Source of the DNA: Daucus carota subsp. sativus
Taxonomy: Eukaryota; Streptophyta; Magnoliopsida; Apiales; Apiaceae
Reading direction: 5' to 3'
NCBI RefSeq assembly: GCF_001625215.2
Contig: NC_030381.2
Span: 40,236,689 to 40,300,688, forward strand
Length of the DNA stretch: 64,000 nt
The translations under genes were made by a program, and so were the position numbers. Shown piece after piece: positions 52,701 through 63,644 of the stretch. The notes beneath the pieces are model-generated. The model was given only the letters and a program-made list of their open reading frames with translations. It searched no databases and was not told where the DNA came from. Position 1 is the stretch's first letter. The number at the start of each line of letters is the position of its first letter.

Positions 52701-55700
52701 CAGATCTGGATGGGTCGGTTGTGGAGATGGTTTCTAAGGCGGTGGAACGCGGGATGGAGGTTATGCGTTCGTCGTTGACGACGATGTTGGTCGAGCACCA
52801 GACGGTGTCGTCTCAGAAGGTTGGGGCTGAGTTCGAAACCCTCACTAGTACGTTGGAAGGGCGACTTCACCGGAGCCGCGAATATCAAGAGTCCCTCATC
52901 AACGCCATTCGCACTGAACAACTCAAGTTTCAGTCTGAGATTAAGGAGATTCTCCACAAGGGCGCTACTCCAGACCCGACGGGTAGTAAAGGACCTAGGG
53001 AGGGTTCTGCATCTAAAGGGTCGATGGTGTTTTTTGGAGGAGGAGCGGAGATTGACGGGTCAAATGGCAGTGGGGGGGGTCCTGGGCCACCACCTGGGGG
53101 TTTTCAGGGCGGTGGAGGTGGGGGTAACTCTAGTCACTGGCGTTATAGGAAGCTGGATATGCCGATTTTTGACGGTAGTGACCCAGATGGTTGGATCCTT
53201 AGGGTGGAGCGTTATTTTGCGTTTTATAGATTGACTGAGGCTGAGATTTTAGAGGCTGTGGCAGTAGCTCTCGAAGGGGATGCCCTCAAGTGGTACCAAT
53301 GGGAAAATAAACGGCACCCCATTCGACGTTGGGATGATATGAAATTGTTTATTCTGAGGCAGTTCCGTGCGATTGGAGGGGGTTCGTTATACGAACAATG
53401 GTTGGCGACAGTCCAAACTGCTACTGTTGAGGAATATCGCAGGAAGTTCATTGAAACCGCGGCTCCACTGGAGAGGGTTTCGGAAGACATTTTGATGGGT
53501 CACTTTGTAAATGGACTGAAGGACGAAATTAAGGCGGAAGTTCGGTTGATGGGTCCCTTATCACTCGAACAAGCAATGGAATGGGCTGTTCGTGTGGAGG
53601 AGAAGCACCGGGTGCTGACAGGGCGGAAACTAGGGATCAGCTCATCCAAGGCTGGATTCTACTCGTCCTATACCAAAGGTACGCCACCCTTGTCCACACA
53701 GACATCATTGGTTAGCCAGTCACAGTCGCATAGTGGGGTTAGTACGGTTTCAGAGTCCCAGTCGTCGGTTTCCCCTTCCAAGGGTGGATCCCAGCACACA
53801 AAAGGGGGGGCGGAAGTTAGGCGTCTCACTGATAAAGAGTTACAAGCTAAGAGGGCTCGAGGGGAGTGTTATCGTTGTGATGAGAAATGGGGGCCTGGAC
53901 ATAGGTGTAAGAAAAAAGAACTCAGTGTGTTACTGATTGATGAAGAAGGGGAGGATGAAGGCAGTGAGCACAGTGAGGTCGTAGCTAATGTGGTGGGGGA
54001 AATAGCATCAGAAGTTTCGTTAAATTCTGTTGTGGGATTGTCGAATCCGAAAACTATGCGGCTTAGAGGGTTGTTGGGCTCTCAGGAAGTCATTGTCTTG
54101 ATCGATCCAGGGGCGACGCATAACTTCTTGTCAGTAGAGTTGATTAAAGCAGCTGGCATTAAGGTCTTACCTACGGGTTCTTTTGGCGTATCACTTGGTA
54201 ACGGGGACGCAATTAAAGGGGAAGGACTGTGTAAGGACGTGATATTGCAGTTAGATGGTGGGGTGGAAGTTCAGGCGGATTTCTTACCACTGGAATTGGG
54301 GAGTTCGGATGTGATATTAGGCGTGCAGTGGTTGGAAACTTTAGGTATGGTTCTCACTAATTGGAAGACACAAGTAATGAAATTCGAGATGAATGGGGCA
54401 CCTATTACACTGATGGGTGATCCTACGTTGGTCAGGGCCAAGGTGTCCCTCAAAGCGATGCTACGTGTATTGCAGAAACAGGGTGAAGGGTTTTGGGTGG
54501 AATGTAGTAAACTGGAAGTGCAGCCGGGAGAAAAACAGGATCAGCCAGCTTCCCAGATTCCACAATTCCTCAAAGGGGTGGTCAACAAATTTCCTCAAGT
54601 TTTCTCTGAACCCCAGGGCCTGCCGCCTAAACGGGGTCACGAGCATGCAATAACACTGAAAGATGGGACTGATCCGATAGGCGTTCGTCCCTTCCGGTAC
54701 CCTCAATCACAGAAGGATGAAATAGAGCGGCTGATCAAGGAAATGTTACAGGCTGGCATCATTAAACCCTCGACAAGTGCATTCTCAAGTCCGGTATTGC
54801 TGGTAAAAAAGAAGGACGGGTCTTGGAGGTTCTGTGTAGACTACCGTGCCCTGAATAAGGAGACAGTTCCTCACAAATATCCGATTCCGGTAATCGACGA
54901 GTTACTCGATGAGTTACATGGTGCTACTGTTTTTTCTAAGCTGGACTTAAAGGCCGGGTATCATCAGATATTGGTTCGACCAGAGGATACACCGAAGACA
55001 GCATTTCGTACCCACGATGGACATTACGAATTTCTCGTAATGCCCTTCGGCCTTTCCAATGCTCCAGCGACATTTCAGTCGCTAATGAACGACATTTTTC
55101 GACCATATCTGAGGAAATTCGTTCTGGTATTCTTTGACGACATATTGGTCTACAGTCGGAGTGAGGAAAATCACCAGGAGCACCTCGAGTTAGTGCTGCA
55201 AACACTGCGGGACAACAGCCTATACGCAAATCTTAAGAAGTGTGAGTTTGGTCAGTCCAGGATCGGGTATTTGGGACATACCATCAGTGGAGACGGGGTT
55301 GGTGCAGAGGACGACAAGATTAAAGCCATCACCGAATGGACTCAACCTCGGAATTTACGCGAGTTAAGGGGGTTTCTGGGCCTTACAGGATATTATAGGA
55401 AGTTCATAGCATCCTACGCGCAATTAGCTCAACCTTTGACAGACCAACTGAAGCGTGATAATTTTGGGTGGTCAGAAGCAGCCACGACTGCCTTTGAGGC
55501 TTTGAAACTGCCATGGTTAAAGCCCCGGTACTGCGTCTCCCAGATTTCGAACAGCCTTTTGTATTGGAGACTGATGCGTCTGGTTATGGAATTGGGGGTG
55601 TCCTGATGCAGCAGAATCAGCCTATAGCCTATTTCAGCAAACTACTTGGACCCAAAACTCAGTTGAAATCAACTTATGAAAAGGAGCTGATTGCCATTTG

Positions 55701-58700
55701 TCTTTCCATCCAGAAGTGGCGACACTATTTAATGGGCCGGCATTTTATAGTAAGATCTGACCAGCAAAGCTTAAGACATTTGATGCAACAACGAGAAGTG
55801 AACAGCAGTTATCAAAAGTGGATTGTCAAACTTTTATGCTATGACTTTGAGGTCCAGTACAAACCAGGGACAGCAAATAGGGTAGCTGACGCCCTATCCC
55901 GGAAAACAGTGGGGGAAGTAACTCTGGAGACATTAGTAGGGCTGAGCAAAACCGAACCGAAACCGAATAACCGAACCGAACCGTGCAATTCTGGTTAGGT
56001 TCGGTTCTTATTTTTCTGAAAATTCCGGTTAATTCGGTTTTCGGTTATTAACCGAATTGTTATTCGGTTCGGTTCGGTTATTAGAATTACAAATACGGTT
56101 ATAACCGAAATAACCGAATTATATATTTATTATTTTTAAATAATATATATATATATACTATATATATAAAATAGAAATCAGATTAGAATTAAACTTGCCC
56201 AGAGCCTCAGACCTAGTTTCTCGTACACAAAACACAATACCTAATCCACAGCCGCCGCTCCGCTTCCGGCCCTCCGCGACTCCGCCTCCGGCCCTCCGCG
56301 ACTCCGCCTCTCCCTCAGGCCTTATCCTGCAGCCGCCGACTTTAAGAATCAAAGATTCAAAGGTGCCCAATCTAATTCGTATCTACTACTGGCTTTCAGA
56401 TGGTGGCCTAGCTGCTGGCTACTGGTTGTGACTTTTGAGTTGGCCGCATTGCAGATTCCACTATTCCAGAATAGTCCAAGCACCTGCTGATGGATCAAAT
56501 GGATTGTTTTGCTAATTGCTATAAGGCTTGAGTGTAATAATTTTTAATTGTTCTTTTGATTTTTCAATATATTGTTTTTTAAAAATCAAAATGAAAAGAA
56601 AATTCGGTTATTTCATAACCGAAACCGAATTAACCGAATTATTTCGGTTCGGTTTCGGTTCGGTTTAATAGCTAATTCGGTTCGGTTCGGTTAAATAAAA
56701 AATCTGCATTTCGGTTTTCGGTTATTTCGGTTCGGTTCGGTTTTGAACCGAACCGACCGAATGCTCAGCCCTAGACATTAGTCTCGTCATACGACATTGA
56801 TTGGGGCCAGTTGAATACAGAAATTGCGAAGGATAAGGATTTATTACTGCTTAAACAAAGAGTGGCTGAGGGGGAAGCTGTAGCTGGGGGATTTCACCTG
56901 AAGGAAGGTAAGCTATTGTACAAAAACAGGCACGTCATTCCGAGAAACTCTACTGTTATTCCTGTGTTGCTGCGCGAATACCATGATTCTGTGGTGGGAG
57001 GTCATACTGGTGAGGTTAAAACTTACCTCCGAATGGCTGTGGATTGGTTCTGGGTGGGAATGCGTGACAGGGTAAAGGACTATGTTCGCGAATGCCATGT
57101 GTGCCAGCAAAATAAATCATCTCAGCAGCTGCCGGCGGGGTTGCTCCAACCATTGCCAGTGCCATCAATGGTGTGGGAGGATTTATCGATGGATTTTATT
57201 GAGGAGTTACCAGTATCAGGTGGCTTTAATACCATACTTGTAGTGGTGGATAGGCTCTCGAAATATGCGCACTTTCTGGGATTACGGCACCCTTTTGATG
57301 CCCGGACAGTGGCCACCGTATTCATTCAGGGGGTAGTTCGGTTACATGGATTTCCTGGCTCTATCGTATCCGACCGGGATCGAATTTTTTTAAGTGGATT
57401 CTGGAAAGAGCTGTTTAAACTCCAGGGGACGGTTTTGAAAAGGAGTACCGCCTACCATCCTCAAACGGATGGGCAGACGGAGAACGTGAATCGAGTCCTC
57501 GAAACATATCTGCGGTGCTTTGTGGGTGGAAATCCGAAAACTTGGGCTAAATGGTTAGGTTGGGCTGAATTTTCCTACAACACATCTCCGCACTGCTCCA
57601 CGAAATGGAGTCCGTTCAAGGTGCTTTATGGCAGAGACCCGCCTCACCTGGTTCCTTTCAAGTCGGGACAGACACCAGTTCAGAGTGTAGAGGAACTGTT
57701 ATTGGACAGGGACGCTATTTTAGCTGACTTGAAATTCAATTTGGTCCGCGCTCAGCAACGGATGAAAGCAGCAGCTGATGGCAAACGCCGAGAGGAATCG
57801 TTTAAGGTGGATGACTGGGTTTACTTGAAACTTCAGCCGTACCGTCAACAATCATTGGCAAGGCGTCGGTATGAGAAGTTATCGCCCCGTTTTTATGGGC
57901 CATTCCAGGTGTTGGAAAGATAGGGAAGGTCGCGTACAAATTGGACTTGCCACCATCGAGTATGATTCACCCTGTGTTTCACGTGTCCCAACTCAAACGC
58001 AGCATTGGGCATGCTCAGGTGGCTACTACGGTTCCTGCTCAGTTGTCTGCGGACTTGGAGTTAGTCGTGGAACCCGACATGGTGCTAGATGTTCGCAGGG
58101 TTAAGTACGGAGGGGACACGAGACTGGAGGCTCTCATACAGTGGAAAAACCTTCCTGCGGATGAGGCTACTTGGGAAGATGTGGGGATGATGCAACAGCA
58201 ATTTCCGTTGTTTCACCTTGAGGACAAGGTGAGTCTTTGGGACCGGGGTAATGTAATGGACCCAAAGAACTCACTCATCAAATATGCAAGGCAGGGGAAA
58301 CAGAGTAAGGGTACAAAGGTAACTTCGCAGTCGGTCAACGGGGCAGTGAAGTAAAAGAGCATCAGGGGCAAGAAAGGAAGGGAAAAACAGGAGCGTAGTA
58401 AAAGGGCGAGAAAAGGGGGATCTAGGGTTTTTATCGATCATCTATTTTGTAATTGCTGTCTTACTGCTGGAGAGAATGAACCTCTCGAATTGTTCTTAAA
58501 CACTTTAGTTCCGTATTATATATATATACATCGTTGCTTGGGGTTGGTGTGTTGCTGTTAACTTACTATTATTCAGCTGTGAGCATTACAGCCTCAAGGT
58601 GGCTTCCATTTATATTGCCATCTCTAGTACTTTGTGTGTTCTAACTTCTAATAAGTTGTTAATCCAAGCAGTGCCACCTCGATCCTACAGAATTCAATAA

Positions 58701-61700
58701 ATACCTCAATGTGTGATTTTACTTTCTTATGAGTTCAATTGTTTGATTCTCTCTAGTACGTCATAACATATTGTACCTGTTTTTCTCAACATTACTAATA
58801 TTTTCAATTTTTATTTCGTATAATCTAGACTTATTCCATCATTGGTGGAATTATGAAACTACAAATGATTTTTCATTAATATATTATAATCCAAATATTT
58901 CATTGCATCTAAGATCTCTAATTTGGGGAACCCTTCTTCAAGAGAGAACAAAATTTACTAATTACCAACATTGAAATAAACTATACCTGATTCAGGTCAT
59001 GAAGAATTTCCTGATGACGTGTCAATGTATGGGAAAAGATTTCTGATCCTCCGGACGACACCCACGCTTGCATCTGTGAATTTACTAATTGAAGTTGTTT
59101 GAGCAGTTGATCTATTTCCGCTTCCAGGTCATTCTCATTACCATTGCCCACATTTTTTGATACTAACTTACGATATAAATGCATTTGATCATCCAACTGA
59201 GCTTCAAGCCTCCTTGCCTAATTACACACAATAAGATCAGATGGCATGATAATAAAACACAAATGCAATGATTATACTCTTTCAAAAAAGACTAAACAGA
59301 ATTTAAAAAATAAGGGTGAACCTATATGCAAACTAGACGAACTTGTAATTCATGGTGATGCAGGACAAAAGAAACGTGAAACTATTTGAGAGAGGTAAAA
59401 GAGGCTGTGGAAGCCTATTTATTTGGTTATAATTTTACTTAGAGTGATATTCTCTATAGTTATTGTTATCTATTAGAATTCAAGTTGTACTAGGGAAGTA
59501 CTTCAGAGTTTTATTATCGGATTAACACATCGGTTTCTTTCACTTTCTTGTGCGAGAGGAGTATCGAGTATTATCAAACCCTAATCCGCCCCATCCTTAT
59601 CAAGTGGTATCAGAGCCGCTTCCTGCCACCGTCAGCACGCCAACAGCATAGGCACCAGCAAGCTGTCAACTGCCAATTTCAGCCCTCTTCCATCACTTAT
59701 AGAACCTGTAACCTGCCTTCATCCATCTGCTACAAAGAGACCCTGTACCTTTTATAAAGTGCAGAACAACCGCTGAACCTTTTATTATTTGCCGAACAGC
59801 CCTAAAAGTTCTGGTAAACTGAAACTCAGCCCACAGATTATCCCAATTCCAAATCATTAATGCTGCAGAACTAAACAGTGATCTTGATGTGCATACTGAA
59901 AAAATAACGAGAGACGACAAAATTTTGAAGATAAAGTTGATGGTTTGAGTCTGCACATGCTTAGTAGTGATAGCCTTCAACAGTTAACTGGTGTACGACC
60001 TCAACCTCAAAGTCGACCTAATGTTGTGAAACTTGAAGTTGCTGAGTTTCATTAAGATCAAGAAACATACGTATTCCTAGATTGGTTGCATATGTTGACA
60101 ACTTATTTCAGTCATTCAGTGGTATAACTTGGCCAAGGATAAGAAAGTTGTTCTCATTGCAGCAAAGTTAGGAGGAATTGCTCATATTTGGAGGGAGCAA
60201 TACAAGAGATCTTAATGTTCATAATATTGCAAGGTGGGAAGACATGAGAGCCTGCAGATTATAAACAACGCCGTTCACTTCAGTTTTCTAATGCAAGGAA
60301 GCAAGTCCGTTGCAGATTACACTCGACAGTTCTTGGGATGAAGATGTTCTTATATCTGTGTATTGTCGATGCTTGCATCATGATATATCAGGTCAAGTAG
60401 CTGGTAGTATATGCTTTCTTTTGAAGGATGCCATTCAGATTGCACATTCAGTTGAGGACGATCTGAAAGGAGAAGCATGGGGAGTTCATTCTCTTGCCCA
60501 TCAAGAAGAGAAATGAATATTTACTACAGATCCTATTCAAGGTTAGCAAATGATCGCCAGCAAATATAGTGGTCCAGTCTCATCATAAGGTAGCAACACT
60601 GGCAGTGGCAGATGCTTTAACAGTTAAGGAATTGGGCATAAGACTTTTAAGTGTCCTTCTCATAAACAAAACCAACCTTCAAGTAGAGGCAAATGTGTTG
60701 GAAAAAGAAAATCTGGATGATTTATACGTGGAGTGATAAAAGAAGACCCAGAAGTGGAGGAACATATAAAGAAAGCTGTTATTCTGGGTGTCATGCAAGC
60801 AACACACGAGGCTGTGAATGATCCACATTTACGAGAAAAACAAATCTTTCACACTAGAATTACATGTCATAAGGCGTGTTCTCTCATCATTCATCATTGA
60901 TACTGGTAGTTGCACAAATGTCATAGCCACTGATGCTGTAGATGATTAAAGACGGAGCTTAAACCAAGTCCTTATAATAATTTTGGATTAATGATGCAAT
61001 GCTTAAGGTTTCTAAAAGCTGCTTGATTAAATTTTCAGTTGGGAAGTTTTATGATGCAGTTATGTGTTATGCTCTTCCGTTGAAGCTTTGTAATTTTATA
61101 ATTGTGCGTCCATGGCTTGTTGATCGGGATGCTCATCATTTTGCACATGCTAACACCTACACGGTTGTCAAGGGTCATTGTCGTTATACTCTTGTTTGTG
61201 ATTGTTCTCATGTGCCAATTATGCCACAGTCTTCGGATCTCTATAATGGTCTATGTAATTTTATTAACTCGACGCAGTTGAGTTTTCGTCAGAGGGAGAG
61301 AATTGATGGGGTGAAACTATTTGGGAGCAGTATATGAGGCTGTGGAAGCCAATTTATTTGGTTACAGTTTAATTTAGAGTGATATTCTCTTATTAGCAAT
61401 TACCTATTAGAAATTATTCTGCACTAGTAAAGTAGCCTAAGTTTATTATGCATAGAATTTAATTTCTATGACTACAGTCCTTTAGGTTTATTATATATAG
61501 AAATCTAAGCTTGTAAGCTATTCAGACTTTTATTAACAGATTAATAAATGGGTTGTTTTTCACTCTCTCTTGCGAGAGGAGTATTATTACACCTAATCAG
61601 CCCCATTCCCATGACATGGTTTCGATGTGGAAGACCATGAGCAGTCACATTGGTTTATTAAATGAACTTAACAATCGAGATGCTAGATCTCAACATGCTG

Positions 61701-62037
61701 TGGTACATCAAGTCCCAGCCTTTACAATCCTATATTCCATTTGGTTTACGAACTTAACACGAGTCTAAAACAAAATTTCATACATATAACAAATACTATA
61801 GAAAGTAAAATTCTACCCATCTCCAAACAAACTATACAATTATTATTCTCTGCTACTAATTGGGGATAATCACAATTCACAAAGACTAAGCTCGCTTTAA
61901 TAAGAAGAAATCCGCAGAGAATGAAATTTGAGCAAATTGATGATACAATCACAAAAAAATGAGCAATTACGAAGACGTAGATACGATGAATATATAACCT
62001 GTTTCCTCAAGGAGTCCCAAGAAGTTGGTGGATCCAT
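46745..62037 (-). CDS. GOS11: Golgi SNARE GOS11 (Qb-SNARE, GS28 family), 221 aa, five exons over 15.3 kb
   Basis: A Qb-SNARE for vesicle fusion within the Golgi. Exons (complement): 62037-61999, 59217-58987, 49182-49015, 47078-46965, 46858-46745; total 666 nt including stop, every exon a multiple of three, all introns GT/AG. The protein starts [13 protein letters not shown] and continues with [12 protein letters not shown] and [12 protein letters not shown], then the SNARE helix ([20 protein letters not shown]) and the basic KKKKS before a C-terminal membrane anchor (about 198-218), ending IYWLTK. Length and order match Arabidopsis GOS11 (223 aa) as I recall it. Intron 2 is 9.8 kb because of nested mobile elements (49263-49624 and 52280-58590), intron 1 holds a decayed retroelement (59377-61616), and intron 3 carries two MITE-like elements. 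No coding damage is seen. Confidence 0.96.
47360..47727. mobile_element. Possible MITE in GOS11 intron 3
   Basis: The left end TAAAGAGCAAGTCC and the inverse of the right end (GGTAAAGAGCAAACC) are similar. Both boundaries are tentative and no target duplication was resolved. Confidence 0.4.
48319..48547. mobile_element. Stowaway-like MITE in GOS11 intron 3
   Basis: It starts CTCCCTCTGTTTTG and ends CAGAGGGAG, flanked by TA (48317-48318 and 48548-48549). The arms continue as inverse matches (TTTGACTGCATAGTAAAAATT against AATTTTTGCTATGCGGTCAAA). It is a different subfamily from the 1762/39833 pair. Confidence 0.85.
49263..49624. mobile_element. Tourist-like MITE in GOS11 intron 2
   Basis: The left end GGTACTGTTTGGCATTGTTG and the inverse of the right end (GGGTCCGTTTGAGAGTGATG) form imperfect terminal repeats. 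TTA flanks both sides (49260-49262 and 49625-49627), the typical PIF/Harbinger target. Internal 'aaaaactgtttggtaaa' and 'cagctttt' repeats are present. Confidence 0.75.
52285..52623 (+). repeat. 5' LTR (339 bp)
   Basis: Begins TG and ends CA, with 7-bp inverted ends TGTAATG/CATTACA. It contains a TATA-like run near 52550-52560. No mismatch to 58252-58590 was seen on direct reading. Confidence 0.95.
52626..52637 (+). other. Primer-binding site, initiator-Met tRNA type
   Basis: TGGTATCAGAGC lies 2 nt after the 5' LTR. It is the common complement of the initiator-Met tRNA 3' end in plant LTR elements. Confidence 0.92.
55937..56773. mobile_element. Non-autonomous hAT-like element nested in the retrotransposon
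   Basis: It has terminal inverted repeats TAGGGCTGAGCA/TGCTCAGCCCTA and an 8-bp target duplication GACATTAG (55929-55936 and 56774-56781), both hallmarks of hAT. Arrays of AACCG/CGGTT motifs fill both subterminal regions, and a 22-bp GC-rich direct repeat occurs near 56261-56305. There is no transposase frame; length is 837 bp. Confidence 0.93.
58239..58251 (+). other. Likely polypurine tract of the retrotransposon
   Basis: GGGACCGGGGTAA lies directly before the 3' LTR at the expected place for plus-strand priming. It is interrupted by pyrimidines, so the assignment rests on position. Confidence 0.55.
58252..58590 (+). repeat. 3' LTR (339 bp)
   Basis: Same length and, by eye, same sequence as 52285-52623. 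The last pol frame runs 100 bases into this LTR, to the stop at 58352-58354. The same codons in the 5' LTR lie upstream of gag and are not joined to it. Confidence 0.95.
59377..61616 (+). mobile_element. Decayed LTR retroelement in GOS11 intron 1
   Basis: Diverged LTRs at about 59377-59602 and 61312-61616 both start TGAAACTATTTG and share GAGGCTGTGGAAGCC, AGAGTGATATTCTCT and GCGAGAGGAGTAT. The left LTR lacks about 80 bp present in the right one. An initiator-Met-type primer site TGGTATCAGAGC lies at 59605-59616. The 1.7-kb interior keeps only fragments: gag-like pieces (about 60050-60500), a protease-like IDTGSCTNV (about 60897-60923) and a segment with [11 protein letters not shown] (about 61109-61141) typical of the Ty3/gypsy protease-RT junction. 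Reverse transcriptase, RNase H and integrase are missing. No clear target duplication was found. Confidence 0.8.
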
Positions 62038-63541
62038 TTCCAGATTTAGGGAACAGGGGTTTCGAGATTGATCAGAGATCAAATATATAAAATTTATTTC
62101 AATCCTATTTATCTACTTTTGCAATCGTATGCATACCCGGATACGGGCTTCCTATTTGGGTAATTGGGTTTGTGTAAACTCATTTATATCTAGGGGCCGT
62201 TTGGCTGGGAATAATTAAGAAAAGGAAGGGAAACACCAAGTCCGATTTCATCTGCATGTGTTTGTTTTGTAAAACTACCATTACTAGCCTTTAACCCGTA
62301 GCGGGTATATAGTTCGTACTTTATTATTTATAACTAGTTGAAAAATCGCGCGTTGCGGCGGCCTATAAAAATTATATTAATAATTCAATGTTAATATTTG
62401 TAGGATAAAATAATTTGATGACTGTCTATAAATAGTATATTAATATTTCAAAATTAATATTTGTAGGACAAAATAAATTTTATATTATAAAAATGTTGAT
62501 GTAATACCAATACTAATATATAAAATTGTAAAATTGGACTATAATTCATGGTGAAAAAATGAAAATAAATTTATACACGTAATTAACAATTTAAAGAACG
62601 ACGAATCTTAATTTTATTTGTGTTTTTTTTTTTTTTTTGAAAAGTAATCATGTTCTTACATTGTCACCTTCCTCCAATTTTTTTGGATTGATTGTGCGCA
62701 AAAACATCTAACTTAAACCCGTGAGATAGCGGTCTATAACTACCCTTGCTTGTAACAACTTTTATTTTTTAATACTGTATAAACAGCCTTAACTTAAAAG
62801 TTGCTTGAACGGAACAAACAGATAATGCATGAATAATTTTTTCCTGTACACAAAGTAAATCATATAAAAATTAACAACAAACATGTCCGATGAACAAAAC
62901 AAATATTATAAAAGTATAACCAACAAACATACATCACTAACAGTTAATTTATTGATATCATCCATCAATATCATGTCAAGACTATATTGTTTTCTCGTGT
63001 TTGGATTTGTCGACATCATTGCAGAAGAAAGCATCACCGAGTTAGAAATCGAGTAAGATAACTATCATCAGAAAGAGGTAGGGTTGTGGTATTGGGAGAG
63101 AGGAGGTTGTGTTTAGATGATCCAAAACCTACAATCTATAAGGGTATTTATAGGTGCAGAGAGACTTGTGTGCTACTCTTTCCCATAATTAAATAATCTG
63201 AAACAAAATCAGATTAAAAATTTCAAGTTACTATATTCCATAAATAATCTGAAACAAAATCAGATTCTGAAACTTGCTTCTAATATACCCGAAACTAAAA
63301 AAGATAATTCTAATTTTTGATATTTTTCATTCAAAAATTCCAGAAAATTAGAAAAACAGAACGGAGCGATGTGAGAGGCGCCACCTACACGCCCCTCGCT
63401 TCTCCTTTATATAAGTATATTGATGATTTAATTTTAACATCATTTTATTAGTATTTTAATATTAATGGATTGGATCTTAATTAAATTATATTATTCGACT
63501 GATTATATTTTCTCCCTATTACTTGAAAATGGACAAATCCT

Positions 63542-63644
<103 letters not shown>

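Larger units (their letters stand above)
52649..58354 (+). pseudogene. Broken gag-pol gene of the chromovirus
   Basis: The frame starts at the ATG at 52649. Order: a gag domain (about 53150-53610), a CCHC zinc knuckle ([14 protein letters not shown], about 53868), protease (active-site region at about 54100, reading IDPGATHNF), reverse transcriptase (FFDDILVYS at about 55133-55159), RNase H ([10 protein letters not shown] at about 55570), integrase with its HHCC zinc finger and D,D,E core (about 56970-57500), and a chromodomain-like tail ending at 58354. A one-base loss in an A run at 55505-55507 shifts the frame between reverse transcriptase and RNase H. The hAT-type insertion 55937-56773 interrupts the RNase H-integrase region; removing it with one copy of its duplication would keep the frame. 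A second one-base loss near 57914-57918 separates integrase from the tail. As it stands it cannot make the full polyprotein. Confidence 0.9.
52280..58595 (+). mobile_element. Ty3/gypsy chromovirus LTR retrotransposon in GOS11 intron 2
   Basis: The full element runs 52285-58590 between 5-bp target duplications GCCTC (52280-52284 and 58591-58595). Two 339-bp LTRs start TGTAATG and end CATTACA. An initiator-Met tRNA primer site follows the 5' LTR, and gag, protease, reverse transcriptase, RNase H, integrase and a chromodomain-like C-terminus follow in the Ty3/gypsy order. It lies antisense to GOS11. No difference between the LTRs was seen by eye, so the insertion appears recent, yet the coding frame carries two single-base deletions and a nested hAT-type insertion. 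Confidence 0.95.

Noticed and set aside
56195-56431. 78-codon frame inside the hAT-like element
   Set aside because: Driven by a duplicated GC-rich segment; no transposase motif.
60999-61337. 112-codon frame in GOS11 intron 1
   Set aside because: It is a remnant of the decayed LTR retroelement, not a host gene.
62190-62260. GGGGCCGTTTGGCTGGG, resembling a MITE end
   Set aside because: No matching inverse end or target duplication was found nearby.
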